A stretch of DNA of 27,059 bases from Halanaerobiales bacterium (GTDB lineage: Bacteria; Bacillota_F; Halanaerobiia; DY22613), in NCBI GenBank assembly GCA_023128035.1, contig JAGMES010000053.1:1-27059 (forward strand), in the 5' to 3' direction. Position numbers and translations under genes: made by a program. Under the pieces are notes generated by a model. That model did not search any database. It was not told the origin of the DNA and worked only from the letters and a program-made list of their open reading frames with translations. Of the stretch, positions 25,078 through 27,059 are shown in pieces (the stretch's first letter is position 1; every line of letters starts with the position of its first letter).

Positions 25078-27059
25078 TCAATTATATTTTTCTAAAAGTA
25101 ATTCAAAACTATCCTGATCAAATTGTTCTTCAACTTCAAAATCTGAAACTGTATAGGTTTGATTCGTTTGATTCATACAATGCTCTATAATTTGATTCAT
25201 ACAATCTACATATGTACTCTGAATTCTTCTTATCAGGTCTTCTTTGAAATACTTCGCATTATACCCTAAAATTAGCTGTAATTTACCATTAATGACCATA
25301 CCATTCAAGTCGATCTGATAATCATGTCGATTATCCTGATGCCAACTTGGGCCAGCATCTTCTTCACAATGTGATAATAAGTGTGAACGATCTGTGTTCA
25401 GATCAAATTGGCCCAAATAATTAAACGAAATCTCTGGAGTCAAACTTATTAGCTGTGTTTCATTCTTTAAATATCTCGCAATTCCATAGTTAATGCCCTT
25501 ATTCGGTATTTTTCTAAGACTTTCTTTAACATGTTTAATAGTTGATTCAATATTTTCTTGTTTTTCAAAATAAACTGGGTATGAGCTGGTAAACCAACCA
25601 ATAGTTCGTGATAAATCAACATCTTCCAATATTTCTTCTCTGCCGTGTCCTTCAAGATTTATTAGAAGATTTTCTGTTTCCATTACTTCAGTAATAGTCA
25701 TAGTTAACGATGCCAATAATATATCATTAATTTCTGTATTATAAGCCCAATTAATTTTTGTCAACAATTTTTCAGTCTGCTCTTCATCCAGTTCGATTGT
25801 TAATGATTTATCATCTTTAAAAGAATGCTCATCATCGACAGAATAAGCTAATAATTTAATCTTTGATATATCAATTTGGGTCCAATATTCAACATCTATA
25901 TCCCATGTTTTTACATAATCATTTAATTGTTTACTCCAATCCTTAAATGAAGTTGTTTTTAACGGCAATAATTTACTTAGATTAGACTCATATAAGTTTT
26001 CAATATCTTCTAATAAAATTCTCCAGGAAACACCATCAACAACCAAATGATGAACTATAATCAATAATCTTTTTCCATGTTCCCCTAAATCAAATACAAT
26101 CACTTTAATTAACAAATCTTTTTCTAAATCTAAACTGTTTTGAATCTCCACACTGATCTCTTTTAATTTAGCATTTTGTGCATCATATGAATATCCAACC
26201 AAACTAATTACGTCTAATTTAAAATCAACTTCATCCTCTGAACGATTTAACTGGATAAACTGATCTTCAGTAAATTTATAACCCACACGCAATGCATCGT
26301 GATGAACAATAATTTTTTTAAATACATCTTCCAATCTCTCTAAATCCACATTATCTCTTAAAATGAAAAGGTTAGTCTGATTAAAGTATTCAGGATGATG
26401 TAAATTTTGTTCAAAAAACCATCTTTGAATAGGAGTCAGTAAAACTTCACCCACAATCTCTTCTTGCGAAATAGCTTTTGTCCGTTTTACATAATCTACA
26501 TTCTTTAACAGCAGAGATATTGTTTTATATTTAAATACATCTTTCACTGTAAGATAAATTCCCTGTTCTTTTGCTCTTGCTAGAATTTGAATTGCTTTAA
26601 TTGAATCCCCACCCAGAGCGAAGAAGTTGTCAGTAATACCAACCTGATCAACCCCAAGAAATTCTCCCCAAAGTTGAGCTAGCTTTTCTTCATCAGAATT
26701 GGTAGGTGCAACATACTCTTTATCAATACTTCTTTCTGGCATTGGTAATGCTTTTCGATCTACTTTTCCGTTTGCATTCAATGGCATTTGATCCAGACAG
26801 ATAAAATATGCTGGTATCATATAATCTGGTAGTTCTTTAGCTAAATATTCTCTTAGATCATCTACAGATAATTCATCATCAGAAACTATATAAGCACAAA
26901 GATATTTATTATTAGAATCTACTTTATCTACCACTATAGCTTCTCTAATCTGATCATGACTCAATAGTTGATTTTCGATCTCACCTAACTCTATTCTGAA
27001 TCCTCTGATTTTAACTTGACTATCAATACGCCCTAAAAATTCAATGTTTCCATCTGGAA
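25078..27059 (-). CDS. NRPS, C-terminal part: A(partial)-PCP-E (5' end outside window)
   Basis: This is the 3' end of a nonribosomal peptide synthetase that loads one amino acid and converts it to the D form before passing it to the next protein. The open frame runs to the right edge (first full codon at 27057) and reads the A7/A8 region GRIDSQVKIRGFRIELGEIE, so the gene starts outside the window; a TTG near 26964 lies inside the adenylation domain and is not a start. The A10 lysine (NGKVDRKALP) is at 26766. The PCP carries LGGDSI with its phosphopantetheine serine at 26604. The E domain runs from about 26450 to 25200 with HHLVVDGVSW (first His at 26052), EGHGRE, RTIGWFTSSYPVYF and FNYLGQFD. 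The C-terminus, SDFEVEEQFDQDSFELLLEK and two further residues, looks like a donor COM docking helix. The stop is TGA. The A-domain specificity residues are outside the window, so the substrate is unknown. The PCP motif reads FFALGGDSI, where the other seven modules' usual form is FFELGG. Confidence 0.97.
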   Translation of the reverse strand, partial: PDGNIEFLGRIDSQVKIRGFRIELGEIENQLLSHDQIREAIVVDKVDSNNKYLCAYIVSDDELSVDDLREYLAKELPDYMIPAYFICLDQMPLNANGKVDRKALPMPERSIDKEYVAPTNSDEEKLAQLWGEFLGVDQVGITDNFFALGGDSIKAIQILARAKEQGIYLTVKDVFKYKTISLLLKNVDYVKRTKAISQEEIVGEVLLTPIQRWFFEQNLHHPEYFNQTNLFILRDNVDLERLEDVFKKIIVHHDALRVGYKFTEDQFIQLNRSEDEVDFKLDVISLVGYSYDAQNAKLKEISVEIQNSLDLEKDLLIKVIVFDLGEHGKRLLIIVHHLVVDGVSWRILLEDIENLYESNLSKLLPLKTTSFKDWSKQLNDYVKTWDIDVEYWTQIDISKIKLLAYSVDDEHSFKDDKSLTIELDEEQTEKLLTKINWAYNTEINDILLASLTMTITEVMETENLLINLEGHGREEILEDVDLSRTIGWFTSSYPVYFEKQENIESTIKHVKESLRKIPNKGINYGIARYLKNETQLISLTPEISFNYLGQFDLNTDRSHLLSHCEEDAGPSWHQDNRHDYQIDLNGMVINGKLQLILGYNAKYFKEDLIRRIQSTYVDCMNQIIEHCMNQTNQTYTVSDFEVEEQFDQDSFELLLEKYN
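25081..25146 (-). other. C-terminal COM-type donor docking segment of the upstream NRPS
   Basis: The last 22 residues after the E domain begin SDFEVEEQFDQDSFELLLEK. They are acidic and have the spacing of hydrophobic residues expected of a short amphipathic helix. In known Bacillus-type NRPS systems such a segment after an E domain is the donor half of a COM pair, which docks on the N-terminus of the next synthetase. The next protein does start directly with a C domain (LKINPLTPLQEGML), as an acceptor should. The role is inferred from position and pattern. Confidence 0.7.

Noticed and set aside
25078..26964. A free-standing gene starting at TTG 26964
   Set aside because: The frame continues upstream to the window edge with the conserved A7/A8 motifs of an adenylation domain; the TTG encodes Leu within IENQLLSHDQ.
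1..27059. tRNA, rRNA, CRISPR array, insertion sequence or riboswitch
   Set aside because: The window is covered by three NRPS genes with gaps of 30 and 27 nt only; no short spaced repeats, transposase motifs or structured noncoding stretch are present.

Overview
The window is almost entirely coding, on the minus strand only, and shows part of one large nonribosomal peptide synthetase (NRPS) operon. The DNA is visibly AT-rich, with many TTA, ATA and AGA codons, and there are strong Shine-Dalgarno sites before GTG starts. Together with the Bacillus/Brevibacillus-like NRPS core motifs this points to a low-GC Bacillota (bacilli, clostridia or halanaerobes). I cannot place it more closely.

Layout in transcription order (right to left): (1) the 3' end of an upstream NRPS gene, ending in A(C-terminal part)-PCP-E (27059 to 25078); (2) a 30-nt gap with a ribosome binding site; (3) one giant NRPS gene of 7622 residues (25047 to 2179) with six modules and the order C-A-PCP / C-A-PCP-E repeated three times; (4) a 27-nt gap with a ribosome binding site; (5) the 5' end of a third NRPS gene (2151 to the left edge), showing C and the first half of A. 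The initiation module, the termination module (thioesterase or reductase), tailoring genes, transporters and regulators are all outside the window.

How the parts should work together: every second module ends in an epimerisation (E) domain, and every module after an E begins with a C domain of the type with HHILxDGWS (expected DCL type). The other C domains carry HHIIxDGxS (LCL type). PCPs in front of an E have LGGDSI and the others have LGGHSL. The visible product therefore has strictly alternating L and D residues. Specificity codes that I aligned by eye to GrsA give L-Leu, D-Leu, L-X, D-Y, L-Val, D-Val, and then probably L-Leu from the third protein. X comes from an adenylation domain whose Asp235 position is Val and whose remaining pocket resembles diaminobutyrate-type pockets. 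Y comes from a pocket I cannot match with confidence.

The most interesting inference is that this is an alternating L/D assembly line of the linear-gramicidin kind. Such stereochemistry is known to allow beta-helical, channel-forming peptides. Here it is built from tandemly repeated dimodules that are fused at sites matching the present gene boundaries, and it has one abnormal adenylation pocket in the middle.
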